The notes under the pieces were generated by a model that was given only the letters and a program-made list of their open reading frames with translations, was not told where the DNA came from and ran no database searches. From contig CM070500.1 in assembly GCA_036346375.1 (NCBI GenBank), forward strand, positions 75,148,525-75,212,524: DNA of 64,000 bases, read 5' to 3'. Origin of the DNA: Guadua angustifolia. Lineage: Eukaryota; Streptophyta; Magnoliopsida; Poales; Poaceae. Position numbers and translations under genes: made by a program. Below, piece after piece: positions 1 to 10,653 of this stretch. The number at the start of each line of letters is the position of its first letter. The first letter of the stretch is position 1.

Positions 1-1413
1 AATTGGACTAGAAAAGATCAATTTGGCTGGCTGCCTCAGCTGGGAATCATGCGTACGAGCATTTTTCTTCTGTTTTACAGCATCATCATTATTGATGTCA
101 ATATTTAGTGCGCCTCTGTTCGTCATTGATCTGTGTGCTTGTTAGGGTGGAAGTCATTGCTTATCTAGCCCTCTCTACCTCGCTTTTTTTTAAAAAATTT
201 AACCCATGTATGTATTTTCAAAGTTTGACCTACTCTTCCACCACAAAAAACGCTATAGCCGACATATGCTCTCTGTCACGCCTAGAAAGTGGGGAAGATA
301 CCGACGCCGCAGAAGCTTGGTTGACCGTGGAACCTACCACAACAGGCTTCCTTCGGCGCTTCCCGGCCGCACCTCCTCCGCACGCGAAACCGCGAGCCGC
401 AGCTCCTCCCGCAGGCAATGATTTTGTTAAGGTGTTCGCCCTCACAAATTGCTCATGGCATTCCGTCTCCGCATGCATTTTTGTGCCGTCCCCTGATAGA
501 CAACCATAGATGGGGTGCACACATACTTACGTAAAATTATTTTTCTTTCTGCATAATTCGTGCATGGTAAGCTTAATTAATTGATGATTATGCAAATTTT
601 CTGGAAGCTTTTATATGGAACATGTTGCTCATGTTGTCAATGCTATGAATCAACCGTGCGACTGGTGACGTACTAAAAATTCCGAAATGCTTGTGAGTTG
701 TATTGTGCTAGTGCGAATGCAACGCATATTCGGTCCCTGGCTTGCTGCAACATTGTATGTTTGTCATGGTTAACAGATTAGTAGCAAAAGTCACCTCTTG
801 ATAGGGTGATGGAGTTGTGTGTGTATGACTCCGCCTACTTAGATCCAAATCCTAATGTCCACCTTAAGCATATTTGAGTATGTTTCAGTAGGAATTTTAT
901 GAGGTCACGGATTTATCTCTGATCTCCGTCTTTCTAGGCATGGGCTAAAGAGGTGCATTCTGTGTGTGCGCATGCACGTAATGGTGTGTGTTTGTGTGCG
1001 TCTTCCTTGTAATCTCCAAAAAAAAAAAGTTATGATATGTGTGGTTGTGCGTCTACCTTGTAATAAAAAAGCAGTTTAGTATGAGTGTATGACCGAGACT
1101 ATATTCAGTAACATCCGTGCATGGTTGCAGTAATACTGTACATATCTAGGATGATTTTGTTTTATGCGTTAGTTAGGACGCTAGCTAGGCACTGATTTAT
1201 ACGGACTGCATGAATCAGTGCGTGCATCTGCAGCTTCTAGTTCTACTCCTAAAGGAAATGAATTAGTGCATCTGCAGCTTCTAGTTCTACTCCTAAAGGA
1301 AATTAAATGAATTCGAGTGCCAGTACTGCACAAGAAAACAGGGCACGTGTTTGTTTTGCAAATGAATTATCGAATTGAAATACTGAAATGGAGAACAATG
1401 TGGACGAAGCACA
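1..1413. repeat. Left copy of a duplicated non-coding block
   Basis: This stretch aligns almost base for base with 51400-53999 once the insertions in that copy are removed. Both copies start with the same glutamine-poor AT-rich text around a GATCAATTTGGCTGG motif and end at a shared GGACGAAGCACA. No convincing coding frame is present. The copy continues leftwards past the window edge. In the right copy this block directly follows a DUF1618 pseudogene, so I infer that another DUF1618 copy may lie just outside the window on the left. Confidence 0.88.
1222..1304. repeat. Two-unit 44-bp tandem repeat
   Basis: A unit starting GTGCATCTGCAGCTTCTAG is repeated twice with a 44-base period. The same doublet is present at 53812-53894 in the other block copy, so it predates the duplication. 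Confidence 0.85.
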
Positions 1414-1602
1414 AAAGAAATGCTGATGCCGCAGCCTGGTCATTTTCAACACGGAAGACATGCCCAAGAGAAAACAGGAATTACGACATGCAGGAAGGTG
1501 TGCAACGGGAAAGTTGACAGGAGAACGTAGACAGCTACCATCAAAGCTGACAGCGCGGGGCTGGTCGCCTCTTGTCGTTTTTGCCGGTTTTCTGGCGTTT
1601 TA
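1414..1602. other. Unassigned sequence right of the block
   Basis: The two block copies diverge at 1413. The sequence from there to the MITE shows no coding frame or repeat structure that I recognise. Confidence 0.4.
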
Positions 1603-1877
1603 GGAGCTGCTTAGTTGCCGTCTCATATAAGTTTGGTCGTAGGAGTCTGCATCATTTTAGTTTGGCTCCGGAGAAACGGTAATGGAGCTTATTTCCTATG
1701 AGTCTGGCTATGAGTGTTTTGTGCATCGTGCTGGTCTAACTCCGCACCACGCGTAGGCAACCAAACAACCATCTTGCATGCGTGGATGCAGGCTCACGCA
1801 ATACAACGAGCAACCAAACACTAATTCCTTGGTTCCTGCGAACCTGACCATTTAGAATCAGACAACCAAACAGCCCC
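1603..1877. mobile_element. Tourist-like MITE (PIF/Harbinger type)
   Basis: A 275-bp element bounded by TTA on both sides (1600-1602 and 1878-1880). Its ends form imperfect terminal inverted repeats: GGAGCTGCTTAGTTGCC on the left and the complement of GGGGCTGTTTGGTTGTC on the right. A 3-bp TTA/TAA target duplication and a GGGC-TGTTTGG terminus are the known signature of Tourist MITEs. It has no coding capacity. The hAT at 1884 inserted across its right edge. Confidence 0.75.
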
Positions 1878-2044
1878 TTAGTCCAGTGGCGGACCCAGGA
1901 TTTTTTAAGAGCCTGGACGGACTTATCATTAATACACTAAAATTAATTGTGCCTAACAATTTTCCATCAAAAGTCCTATCTCCAAAGAAGACACCTATGT
2001 AAGCTTCTGAGGACGAGGCAACTGCATTTTTCGAGTCTTGATAT

Positions 2045-3897
2045 TCAGAATATATGCTTTCCTAATTTGTTCTTGAAATTCAGGGGCATACTCATAGATT
2101 TGCCTCCTAAGAGCTGGATCACAGTCTCACAGATGAGTTCATTAGGATTAAACTCAGTTGCTGCATTTACCAAATCTGGTTGCGTCTCTGCCTCTGGATG
2201 AACTGGTTGCGTCTCTGGACGAACTGCTGCTTCACGTGGCTCATCTCCATTTGAGTTTCTCTGGGTTCCGTGACTTCCACCACCACCAGGACCAGGCACT
2301 AGGGGTGCAACTGGAACGGATATTTTCCGACCGACCGACCGACCGAATCAATTCGAATAGCGATTTGAATAGTTTTTCGGATATTCGAATAATTTTTCGG
2401 ATACGGATACGGATAAGGATAGTTATCTCGGATAAGGATACGGATACGGATAGTAATTATCCGACGGATACAGGAATATCCGAGTTTATAATCGGATAAT
2501 ATCCGGATATAAAATATGGATATTATCCGAAAACTTTAAAGACTTCTCCAAGACTGTGAGTCTGTAACTAGTCACCAGAGTCTAGAGGCACTAGTACCAG
2601 TGTACCAATACCACTCTTAGTACTCTACCAGTACCAGTGCCAACTACCAAGTGCTAAGTACCAACTACCATTCTACCAAGTGCCACACTGCCACTGCTAA
2701 AGTGCCAATGGGCCCAACGCCAAGTGCACCACAACGCTAGTGCGGTGCCAAACCAAAAATTTACCACGTGCATCGTACTTCCCGACTTGTCCACTGGCAC
2801 CAGGCCAAAACTGAAGGCAATGCGACACTGCCACGCAGCAGACCCAAAACCAAAAACATAAAATCCACAATCCATCATTCGTGCTCTCTTTCTCTATTCT
2901 CTACTAGTCTGATAGACTCTCTCCTCTAAAATCCCCAATCCAAACAAAACCTAGCTGAGCTGAGTGGCTTACTACTGTTGTTCACTTGTCAGTTGTCACC
3001 TATGGGTTATGGCTATGTTTGCTTGAGGCCTAAACTATTGGGAACCATAATGTTATTACTTAGTTATGTGTATCAGTGTATGAACTTGTCATTGTCTATG
3101 TGGCTATGTTTGCTTGAGGTCTAAACTCAACTACTAGCAACCATAATGTTGTTAATTAGTCGTTAATGTATTAGTACTATGATGTTGCTTATGCTATGAT
3201 GTGCCTTCATGGTTCTACGGAGCATAAACATGAGATCATTATCCTCACTCCTAAGGTGGTGCCGTGGACAAGTGCCAAATGGTGCCTTTGGTGGGTGGTT
3301 GTGTTATTACCTTCGTCGTACATGCATGCACCTAGCTGGTTAAGTAGACTAGAATTAGTAGTGCATAAATTTGATATATGGTATTATATGATTTTATCAT
3401 GTTTACCTTACTAGTTTGTAACTTCTAATTTGCTAGTGCTATTGTCTTTGATAATTCTATTATGACTCTATAGTTAGCTTTTATATAATCTCTAGTACGT
3501 TCATTATTAATTCTTAATTATGTACAATGCAAATATAGTAAATTCTTGTACTATTTTCTTCACATTTTGTCAATAATTATTCATAACTCATAAGTAATCT
3601 ACCATTCAGTATGTTACATGTGCAATAAATGATCTATATTTTCGTGTATTATCCGGCAAAAAATATTCGTACCCATATTGAATCCGGTCTGTATTCGCTT
3701 TGTATGCGTAAGTGATAGTATTCGGTATTATTCGCATTCGTATTCACATCCGACACCATTCGTATCCGACTTCGTATTCGATAAAAAATATAGATACGGA
3801 TATGAGATGAACAATATCCGACCGTATCCGATCCGATTACATCCCTACCAGGCACGTCATCTGGTTGATTCCTTGCAGCAACCAAGAATCGCCTCAT
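2045..3897 (-). pseudogene. Putative hAT transposase N-terminal fragment, split by the nested hAT
   Basis: On the minus strand a short frame starts MRRFLVAARNQPDDVPG (3897-3849). It resumes in a Pro/Gly/Glu-rich, low-complexity stretch (about 2291-2150) and then reads NPNELICETVIQLLGGKSM toward 2045. The break coincides with the 1549-bp nested hAT, and the frame continues across the duplicated target. Its position in a hAT and the layout (charged start, spacer, then a conserved-looking segment) recall the N-terminus of TTF/DUF4371-type hAT transposases. That is an inference from memory. The catalytic core and dimerisation domain are missing. Confidence 0.4.
2300..3848. mobile_element. Ac/Ds-like hAT nested inside the outer hAT
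   Basis: The ends are TAGGGGTGCAACTGG and ATTACATCCCTA, an imperfect inverted repeat close to the known Ac/Ds terminus (C/TAGGGATGAAA). A perfect 8-bp duplication CCAGGCAC flanks it (2292-2299 and 3849-3856). Subterminal regions are packed with CGGATA/TATCCG repeats on both sides (about 2310-2530 and 3645-3845), as expected for transposase-binding arrays. The middle has no transposase frame, so it is a Ds-type non-autonomous copy. Confidence 0.9.
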
Positions 3898-4168
3898 TCC
3901 TAACAGGTAAGAGTCATGAATAAAAGGGTAAGTAATTTGTCAAATGCCAAGTACACTTAGCTCTAGCTGCCAGCATGAATATATGAGCCTAACCTGATTG
4001 CTTGAATTTCCTCTTCCGGGTCTTCCCTTGTTCCATGGTGGAAGATTCTCGTCAGGAACTCAGTTGTGCAAGCTCGCCGAAGTCGCCGTTCACCACTCGC
4101 ACATCGGGCAGAGGAGCCCGGGCAGGCGCCCAGGCTTGCCCAGCTATGGGTCCGCCCCTGCCTTAGTC

Positions 4169-4270
4169 CAAACCGTGTATTCCTGTATATAGAAAACTCT
4201 TGTAAATGACTTTTTTCTATTCTCCTTAAATGCAAGTTCGTAGTGCTCCTGCTAGTTCGTTGAAAAAAAA
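4169..4270 (+). mobile_element. LINE (L1-type) 3' tail fragment
   Basis: A short stretch reading CTTGTAAATGAC through CTCCTGCTAGTTCGTTG ends in an eight-A run (4262-4269). This matches the general layout of grass L1 3' ends, where a pyrimidine-rich block and TAATGxAA text are followed by CTCCTGCGT-like sequence and a poly(A). No ORF is present. The hAT at 1884-4160 separates it from whatever lay 5'. Confidence 0.5.
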
Positions 4271-4600
4271 GAATTGAAATATTGAATAGTACTATATGGT
4301 GTTTCATGCTGTAGGCGTTTCTCAAAAGGGAAGATAGATAATCATGTGATCAATAGTGAAGAGAATCATGTGGCGTTTATTGTGCTTTTATAAACTTCAA
4401 ATTTGTGAAAGGATACCGGCAGTCCCGTGGAAATACGTGTGCAAGGTGGATGGGCGTAGGGATATATGATTTCTCAAAAAATAATGTTTATAACAAATTA
4501 GATTGACACTTCGAGATTAGTATTGTGCTTAGGGTTTTTGGTCACCAAGCCCCTAACATTAGGTTTTAGATTGCTCCACCGATGGGTGCCATTTGTGACA
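4271..4600. other. AT-rich sequence, nothing recognised
   Basis: No coding frame, terminal repeat or known element was seen here. Confidence 0.35.
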
Positions 4601-4990
4601 CCCAGATTTTCAAAAACCGGTGAAAACCGCTCAAAAAACGTGGTTTTCGATCTTACCGTTTTGGTTCGAGATCCAAAACCACTCGGTAAACTGGTCTAAT
4701 TAAAAAAATTAAAAATTTCAAAAAAAAAATTATGTGTTCGAAAACTGTTGAAAAACCGCGGTTTTTTCGTTGAAAACCACTCAAAAACCGTTTTTAAAGA
4801 ACATTCAATTGGTTGGGTTGGTTTTTCGAGAAAACCAAGTGGTTTTTCGAGAAAAACCACGGTTTTTGTTGAAAACTAAACGGTTTTCGATTTTTTTTAA
4901 CTCGGTTTCTAACGGTTTTTGAGCGGTTTTTGCGAAAACCGTACTGTGAATTTCAAACCTATTTTTTGATTTCGGTTTTTGAAACCGTGG
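4601..4990. repeat. Dense AAAACC/GGTTTT repeat tract
   Basis: This tract consists of short GGTTTT and AAAACC words in both orientations, with GGTGCCA and TGGTGCCACC near its edges. The inverted layout suggests a degenerate foldback or MITE-like element that cut into the gypsy protease frame at about 4990. No clean target duplication was found. Confidence 0.4.
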
Positions 4991-5492
4991 TGCCACCGGC
5001 CAAATATCCGAGATCAGCATTGGTATTTCTTGCTAGCATGCAAGCCATTGCCTGCCCGCGACCAAAACTTAGCAACGTTGCTTCCACGTTGACACCACCT
5101 TGATCGCCACCTTCCACGGAGTAATAAAAAACATAACCCAAAGGAGGAAGAATATGGGCATTCGACGAAGATGCATGTGATAGTAAGGGTGTGTTTGGTT
5201 GTCTGAATAAGGTTGGATGCGATATGATCATCCAGCTGTCATACTGTAATGTTTCTCCATTAGCTACTTTCATTTCAACTAGCTTTGTCAATTGTAGCAC
5301 ACAGTCGATCCTGTGTAGAAATTCCTTGTTCACAAAGCTATGAGAGCCGCCCGAGTCCACTAGGAATAGCATCACTTGATTTCTTACTAGAGCCAAAATT
5401 TGCATCAATCTGCTTCCTTGGTGCCTGGGTGTGTCGAGTGACAGCTTATACATTTCGGCCCTATTTGGTAAAGCTCTAGATTTCAACTTCAC
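4991..5492 (-). pseudogene. Gypsy retropepsin fragment
   Basis: The minus-strand frame contains FLVDSGGSHSFVNKEFLHRI about 40-60 residues from its start. This is the DSG active-site region of plant Ty3/gypsy proteases, where the usual form is LxDSGSSHSFI. The frame continues with the typical hydrophobic beta-strand pattern (LVEMKVANGETL) and then enters foreign sequence at about residue 110. It loses all homology at the AAAACC tract. No RT follows, so it cannot encode a working polyprotein. Confidence 0.7.
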
Positions 5493-5597
5493 CTCAGATT
5501 TGGAGCTTGTAGGCTAAAATAAAGTGAATTAAGTTTATATTTTTAGTCAAAAATATAAACAAGATGACCCACCTAAACACTCTTAATGTACCACAGC

Positions 5598-5864
5598 TCA
5601 AACTCTATAAATTTCTAGAGCATCAACTACTTCCAACATGTCCAACAGTGCATCAATTAGCACTTCACTCGGCTCTCCCACTACTAATGTTTGAAGTTGA
5701 GCTTGAGTCCTCTTTTTGCATTGCAGCTGATGGTTGGGCTCATATTTTTTCCCACACTGGTAGCATAGACCATGGATACATCGATACTCTCGTAGCTGTC
5801 TTGCCTTCCATAATTCTCCTTGTCCCAATTTTAAATTGTGTTGTGTTTGCTCCAATTTATTCAT
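5598..5864 (-). pseudogene. Gypsy gag zinc-knuckle fragment
   Basis: An 88-residue minus-strand frame contains CYQCGKKYEPNHQLQCKKR. This is the CX2C...HX3C knuckle seen in several chromovirus gag proteins, which often read CxxCGEKFxPGHxC. It lies between the gag N-terminal piece and the protease piece in the right order. Stops on both sides separate it from them. Confidence 0.7.
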
Positions 5865-6443
5865 ATTACCACCATTCCATCCACCTCCTGTTTTTGCTTC
5901 TAGGCTTTGCCTCTATCTACCACCACTTGATATATCTGGGCCAAGAAAGCTGCCCAATCCCCTAGTAACCTTCGGTGATCAAATGCTCCGAACTTCTATT
6001 CCACAACCTGAATGAATTGCTCCCAATCACCCAGATCATTGTTGTTCTTGTAAACTTGTGGCCAACGAGATGTGTTCCCCTCCATGTGCATGGTGCTGTT
6101 GGAACCCATAGGGCCTCTGGAATATTGTAGATCCTGAAATAGTCCACACACCTGTCTCACCACAACCGATGGCCTTCCCCTTCAAACTTCGAAAATGATA
6201 ATTTTGGCAACGAATTCCTCATTTCTCCTCCTGGTTCCCTTATAGAACGTGAACTCGAACCCGGAATCTCAAGTAAACCTCCGATCGAGCACCTGGTACG
6301 CATCCCTCTTGAAACCAGCGAGGGCTCGTCTTCTACCCTCCCTAGTGGCTCCAGTGGTGCTAGGGTGAAGATTGCCCTACCAGTTAGTGATCATTTCCCT
6401 GATCGATTGACCTCCAATTGCCACCCTAATGTGAGATGTGCCA

Positions 6444-6644
6444 CTACCTATGCTGTGGCCTCCATCTGTTTTGGAGCAATTGTTGGTCCTTCGAACTTTG
6501 TTCAATCGCCTTGGCTATTAGCTCTGTACACGCCATCAATTGTTGCTGCGCAGTATCTATCATCTCTACTTGTGCAAACAGCAAATCGAGGCCCTCCTTA
6601 ATGGCAATCATTTTCTCTTTAGATCTCTCTGATGTTTCCTCCAT
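6444..6644 (-). pseudogene. Gypsy gag N-terminal fragment
   Basis: A 66-residue frame near the PBS starts MEETSERSKEKMIAIKEGLD and is predicted to be a charged helix or coiled coil. This is common for the N-terminus of gypsy gag proteins. It lies about 180 bp downstream of the PBS in element orientation, as expected for a gag start. Confidence 0.5.
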
Positions 6645-6821
6645 TGCCTCTAGAACAAACCGGGTCTAAACGGAAGGTTTCGGTGGAGTCGTGTTGTTCA
6701 ATCGATGGCCAAGCTAACCAGAATTTTGGAATTTCACAGGGATCATTGAAACCGTAAGAATGGTTTCGAGTTCCCCAACCCTGCTCTTGGGATTTTATAG
6801 CTCAAAACCGATCGGAACATA

Positions 6822-6833
6822 GCTTTGATACCA
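6822..6833 (-). other. Primer-binding site (initiator Met tRNA type)
   Basis: The minus strand reads TGGTATCAAAGC, one mismatch from the standard TGGTATCAGAGC of plant LTR elements. It fixes element orientation and puts the 5' LTR at higher coordinates. Confidence 0.7.
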
Positions 6834-7481
6834 AATATCACCAGCGTGAGATCGTCATAGGTTTATGGAAGAATAGAACCTAGAAGAACAGATTTTGGGA
6901 GAAAGGGGAAGATGTGGGGTAGAAGATAACCATAGAATTCTGTTCATTGCTTAATCACCATTCCATTTTTCTTGTCGCATGAGTTTTATACTTTCCCGAG
7001 CATGCAGCGATTTCAACCTTTGAATCAAAAACTCACCACTCAGCATTCCCTCCTTACAATAGTAAAAGACAAAAAAATTATAGCTATAGTGTTTTTGGTA
7101 ACTATTGAAACCTGTTTTAACCATTAGATGATTCCTCAATTTAACCGCTTCAGATGTCCTAGCCATCGATCTTCCTTACTGAAGTCGTAGAACCGATATC
7201 AGCACCGACTTCTACTAAGACCATCCCCATTAGGTTACTCATCCCATTCCTTATCCGATAAAATGAGTAATCTATATGCTCCATCGCTATTTTTCCAGCT
7301 CAATAGATTGCCGATCTGCTTCCTCATTTTTACGGATCGAAGAGAGAATCCCGAAATCTCAGGATTCTCTCTCCGATCCCCATCGCCTTCTTGTCTGCTC
7401 GGTGCTCAACGATCACTCCCTCTTGCACCCGCAAGAACCTGCGAGGAGGCGATAGCTCCTCTGCTTCGTCCCAAATCTGGC

Positions 7482-7629
7482 ATGGAAGCGATGCCCAGCT
7501 CCATCCTGCACCGTCGAGGAGGCTCTATCCCTGGTGGCACAGGAGGCACTGTGCACATCGTCTACGTGGACTGCCCCGAGGATGTCGACCCCGAGGAGTT
7601 CCACATCCGTACCCTCGCTCCCGTCCTTG
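7482..7629 (+). pseudogene. Captured exon: subtilase propeptide (inhibitor I9) fragment
   Basis: The frame from ATG at 7482 ends in VHIVYVDCPEDVDPEEFHIR followed by TLAPVLG. Plant subtilisin-like proteases and their free-standing I9 inhibitor homologues begin their propeptide domain with HIVYxD, then an acidic loop, then HxxxLAxVLGS. A consensus donor GTAGGT starts at 7630 in the position used by I9 genes. The downstream exon (KDAxxYHYKHxxSGFSA type) is not present. The signal peptide expected of a full subtilase is also absent. It is therefore an exon 1 fragment captured by the surrounding element. Confidence 0.72.
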
Positions 7630-8211
7630 GTAGGTACCGTCGAGTTGAACCGAATCACTAGCTGTTCGTCTCTGATTTGCGCCATCTGGTGGTGCTTCTT
7701 GGCAGAAATTCGGCCTTTGGCAGAATATCACCTCACTATCTAGTGTTTTTTGATAAAATTTCTATTACTGATAGTTGTTGCGAATTAATCTATGTTGTAT
7801 ATGTGAATTTATCAAAGATGGTAATATTTCTGATGCATTAGTTTTTCTCTGTATGAGTAGTATGTCAAAATGAGGAATTTGTTATCTGAACATCAAATCT
7901 TATTAACTCCAAAAAAGGTTGGAGATGCAATGCATTGCCTATTGATATAATTTTCAAGTGGTGCAGATAACCTGTACTGGAAATAATGTTTTGTGGTGAT
8001 TCTGTTTATCAAAGTTGCCTATGCGGATTAGCTAAGGCTGTTAAGATGGCGTTTGCAAGTTATCTTGGGTGATTTCGATGCTCCTATGTTGAGTACCAAC
8101 TAAGAATATTTTTAGATGTAGTTAGTGACTTAACAGTGTCTATTTCTTGTAAACAAATATATAAGTTGATTGCTTTGTTACCATTAACTTGCTGTGTAAT
8201 TTGTGGTCAAG

Positions 8212-8328
8212 GCATCTGGGATAGCCGCACTTGATGTGAAAAAGCTCAAAGTTGTCGGTCTCTACACAGTAGAGTCTGTGGCTTACACTCTAAGGAAAGA
8301 TATTTCGCAATTCAAAGGAACCTTTTAA
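8212..8328 (+). pseudogene. Captured exon: RAD51 N-terminal (HhH) fragment
   Basis: The translation contains SGIAALDVKKLKVVGLYTVE followed by SVAYTLRKDISQFKGTF and a stop. This matches the helix-hairpin-helix N-terminal domain of plant RAD51 recombinase (known form ASGIxxLDVKKLKDAGLxTVExVAYTPRKDLLQIKGIS), with several substitutions and a stop where ISEAK would begin. The exon is preceded by an intron-like tract ending AAG at 8211. The Walker A/B ATPase core is absent, so the fragment has no recombinase function. Confidence 0.8.
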
Positions 8329-9276
8329 GACTCTCTATGGTAGTACTTTCTGTAATTCGCAGACAATCATCAATAGTCACTGTTGGAACTCCATAAGTTA
8401 TCATTTGAAATGCTACGGTTATCTTCTATAAAGAAGATAACCCGATAATTCCAACACAATTCCTTTTTTGAACAAAATAATCATAATAGGCTTCTATAGC
8501 ATGCAATATTTGAAGAAATAGAGAATAACTCATTCTAAACCTGCGCTGAAAAGAAGAATGAGCCATAGACAAGATGATCAATGAAAAATACAAAGAAATA
8601 AAATATTTCTCATTGTAAATCTACAGCAAAAGAAGGTTGGGCCATAGACCAGAGGATTAGTAAATAGTTTCGGTATAACCTGGTATGCCCTTCCTCTCTA
8701 TTGCGACCTACATATTGATGGCCAAAAGCAGAACCCCATGGCGTCAAGCATTCACACACTCATCTTGCTCTTGTGCTAGATATGCTATTGTAATAAGAGA
8801 TATATCGTCGTCATCCGACGATGAGTCTTCTCGGAGAAAATGATGCTAAACTAAGTTCTGACGACTCATTAAGATATGCTAGATAGTGAACATTCAGAAA
8901 CGGGCAAGGTTTGGAAGTGCAAATGGCTATGTACATATAACCTAAAAATATAGCCGTTACAATATAGCTGTTACACTGGCCGTTAGAATAAATTTCAAAT
9001 TTTAAATTCACACAATTAAAAATAAACGTTCGAATTTTTCCCAATAAAAAATAAACGTTGCTCATACGGCGGTCATGAAATATCATTATAATATAGGAGG
9101 GATAAAATAGAGAGTGAGATTTGGAGAATACTATTGGAGAGGAAAGAGATATAGGGAAGAAATCTTTTTAGGGAATTCTGTATATAGGGATGTAGGGATT
9201 CTAGATTTAGATTTAGAGAATGATGTTGGATACGGTCTAACCCTCATTTTCTTCATCCCTGCTACTACTGTCGCTC

Positions 9277-9721
9277 ATGACACCCGAGGGCGCGGACCTC
9301 TCCCTCGCGCTCATCGCACCCCCGCGTGCTTCAATCCTCACCATCTCCTCGCACGTCTTCCCGAAGCCCGCCACATCCCGCTACTTCCCCTTCGTCCTCA
9401 CCACCGACCCCTCCAACCTCATCCTCCTCCAAGCCAACCTCGGCTGCCCTGTCAGCCACGATGTCATTGACCGCTCCAGCCAACATGGCTTCCACTCGCC
9501 TCCACGTTCCGCCTCCCCGACCCCAAGGAGGACATCATGCACTAGGCCCTCCTCAGGCTCATCGCCTCCCCTATCAGCTATGGCCACTACACGGTAGCCG
9601 AGCTCTAGCCCATGATCGGCACCAACGAAGCCACCCTCCTCTGCTTCTCGTCCGAGGTTGGGGAGTGGGTCAAGAAGACCGTCTATTACCCGCTTCTACC
9701 TAGCCCGTTGCCCCCATCTGC
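9277..9721 (+). pseudogene. DUF1618 gene fragment
   Basis: The plus-strand reading ADLSLALIAPPRASILTISS leads into FVLTTDPSNLILLQANLG. After two in-frame stops and one frame change it gives a GHYTVAEL segment, then EATLLCFSSEVGEWVKKTVY. This order is typical of grass DUF1618 proteins: an N-terminal beta-rich DPSxLLLLxA block, then the HYxVAEL and WxxKxV blocks. It ends abruptly at 9721 where a hAT-like terminus begins. The WWVDL and CDPF motifs that should follow are absent. It lies 40 bp right of the Harbinger-like element and is non-functional. Confidence 0.7.
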
Positions 9722-9880
9722 CAGGGGCGTATCCAATGAAGGGACATAGGTGTACATATATGCACCCAATTTTTTACAAAAAATTAATTATATATTATGT
9801 ATATTACTTATATATATTAATAATAGGACCAAATCAGTATATATATTCACTTATTAACTAATTTTAGCCTATTTCCATTC
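9722..9880. mobile_element. Putative hAT left terminus in the DUF1618 fragment
   Basis: CAGGGGCGTATCCAATGA at the point where DUF1618 homology stops resembles the CAGGGGCGGACCCAGG termini of other hATs in this window. The AT-rich interior follows. The matching right end was not found, so the extent is uncertain. Confidence 0.4.
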
Positions 9881-10330
9881 TTCCATAACTCTCCTCCTTA
9901 ACCGGCTATCGTAGCCCATTAGCGAAAAGCCCACACTTTCCATTTCTCAACCAAGCAGAACACATTGCAAAGCAGAACTAACCCTAGCCAAAAAAATTGT
10001 CTTTCATGCTCTCTGCCTCTATCTTTCACTTGGCCTCGGGGTGTCAATCGGTGATACAGTTCGACAATCAGGCGGCGATGGAAGGATGGGGGCTGAGGTG
10101 AAAGCCAGGCTATCGACCAAGTAGTAGCCGTAACATTGCGGGCTGTACCGCTGCATTAGCTAGTTAGGACCATCGACCATATCATATAGGTTTTCACATA
10201 TTGTCTTATTAAATGTTGAGAATTTGAAATGTTGATAAATGGTGAATTAGTGGGATTAAATAGTTGATTTTGTGACGTAGAGCTTAAGAAAATTAAGAGG
10301 TATTCTGTAGATCGGAAAGCTTTGTTGGAT
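9881..10330. other. Unassigned AT-rich sequence
   Basis: No coding frame or known element was recognised between the hAT-like terminus and the CACTA terminus. Confidence 0.35.
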
Positions 10331-10653
10331 CACTACTATAAAAGGATTTATATTAGACTTCTCATCACTGACGGTTTTCAAAAACCATCTGTGATGAGGT
10401 GTCATTATAAACATTTTTTTTGCAAAAACAGTCTGCGATGAGTCTCGAGCACATCATAAATAGTTTTAACCAAAAATTGTCTATGATGAGGGGGCACAAC
10501 ACAGATAGTTTTTAGCTAAAACCGTCTATGATGTGGGCACATTACAGATGGTTTTAGCCAAAAATTGTCTAAGATGATTAGTATCACAAACGGTTCAATC
10601 TTAGAACCGTCTATGATCTACCGGCTACAAAGCCATCAACGTCTTCGTTCCAC

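Larger units (their letters stand above)
1884..4160. mobile_element. hAT element (outer), TIR CAGTGGCGGACCCAGG
   Basis: The 5' end reads CAGTGGCGGACCCAGGAT and the 3' end reads GGGTCCGCCCCTG, an imperfect terminal inverted repeat. The flanks carry a perfect 8-bp duplication CCTTAGTC (1876-1883 and 4161-4168), which fits the hAT superfamily. Total length is 2277 bp, of which 1557 bp is a younger nested element with its own target duplication. The remaining interior holds a minus-strand fragment that may be the N-terminus of its transposase. It lacks a full transposase, so it is non-autonomous. Confidence 0.9.
4991..7195 (-). mobile_element. Truncated Ty3/gypsy retrotransposon
   Basis: Read on the minus strand, the order is an LTR-like region of about 350 bp (roughly 7195-6834), a primer-binding site (6833-6822), gag remnants, and an aspartic protease remnant cut off near 4991. 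Reverse transcriptase and integrase are absent. The Harbinger element at 7219 sits immediately outside its 5' edge. The element is broken by stops and frameshifts throughout. Exact LTR edges are uncertain because no second LTR is in the window. Confidence 0.65.
7219..9237. mobile_element. PIF/Harbinger-like element carrying host gene fragments
   Basis: Perfect TAA on both sides (7216-7218 and 9238-9240) flanks imperfect inverted termini: GACCATCCCCATTAGGTTACTC on the left and the complement of GACCGTATCCAACATCATTC on the right. A 3-bp TTA/TAA target fits PIF/Harbinger. The 2019-bp interior has no transposase. It holds two unrelated host exon fragments in the same orientation, each next to a plausible splice site. 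This makes it a Pack-type TIR element. Confidence 0.7.

Noticed and set aside
1368..4286. GAATTGAAATACTGAA at 1368 and GAATTGAAATATTGAA at 4270 as a LINE target duplication
   Set aside because: The sequence just right of 1384 is shared with the other block copy, so an insertion starting there would have to predate the duplication. A chance match in AT-rich DNA is more likely.
9326..9703. A 125-codon Ser/Pro-rich plus-strand frame
   Set aside because: It is the wrong-frame shadow of the DUF1618 fragment, which has clear family motifs in another frame.
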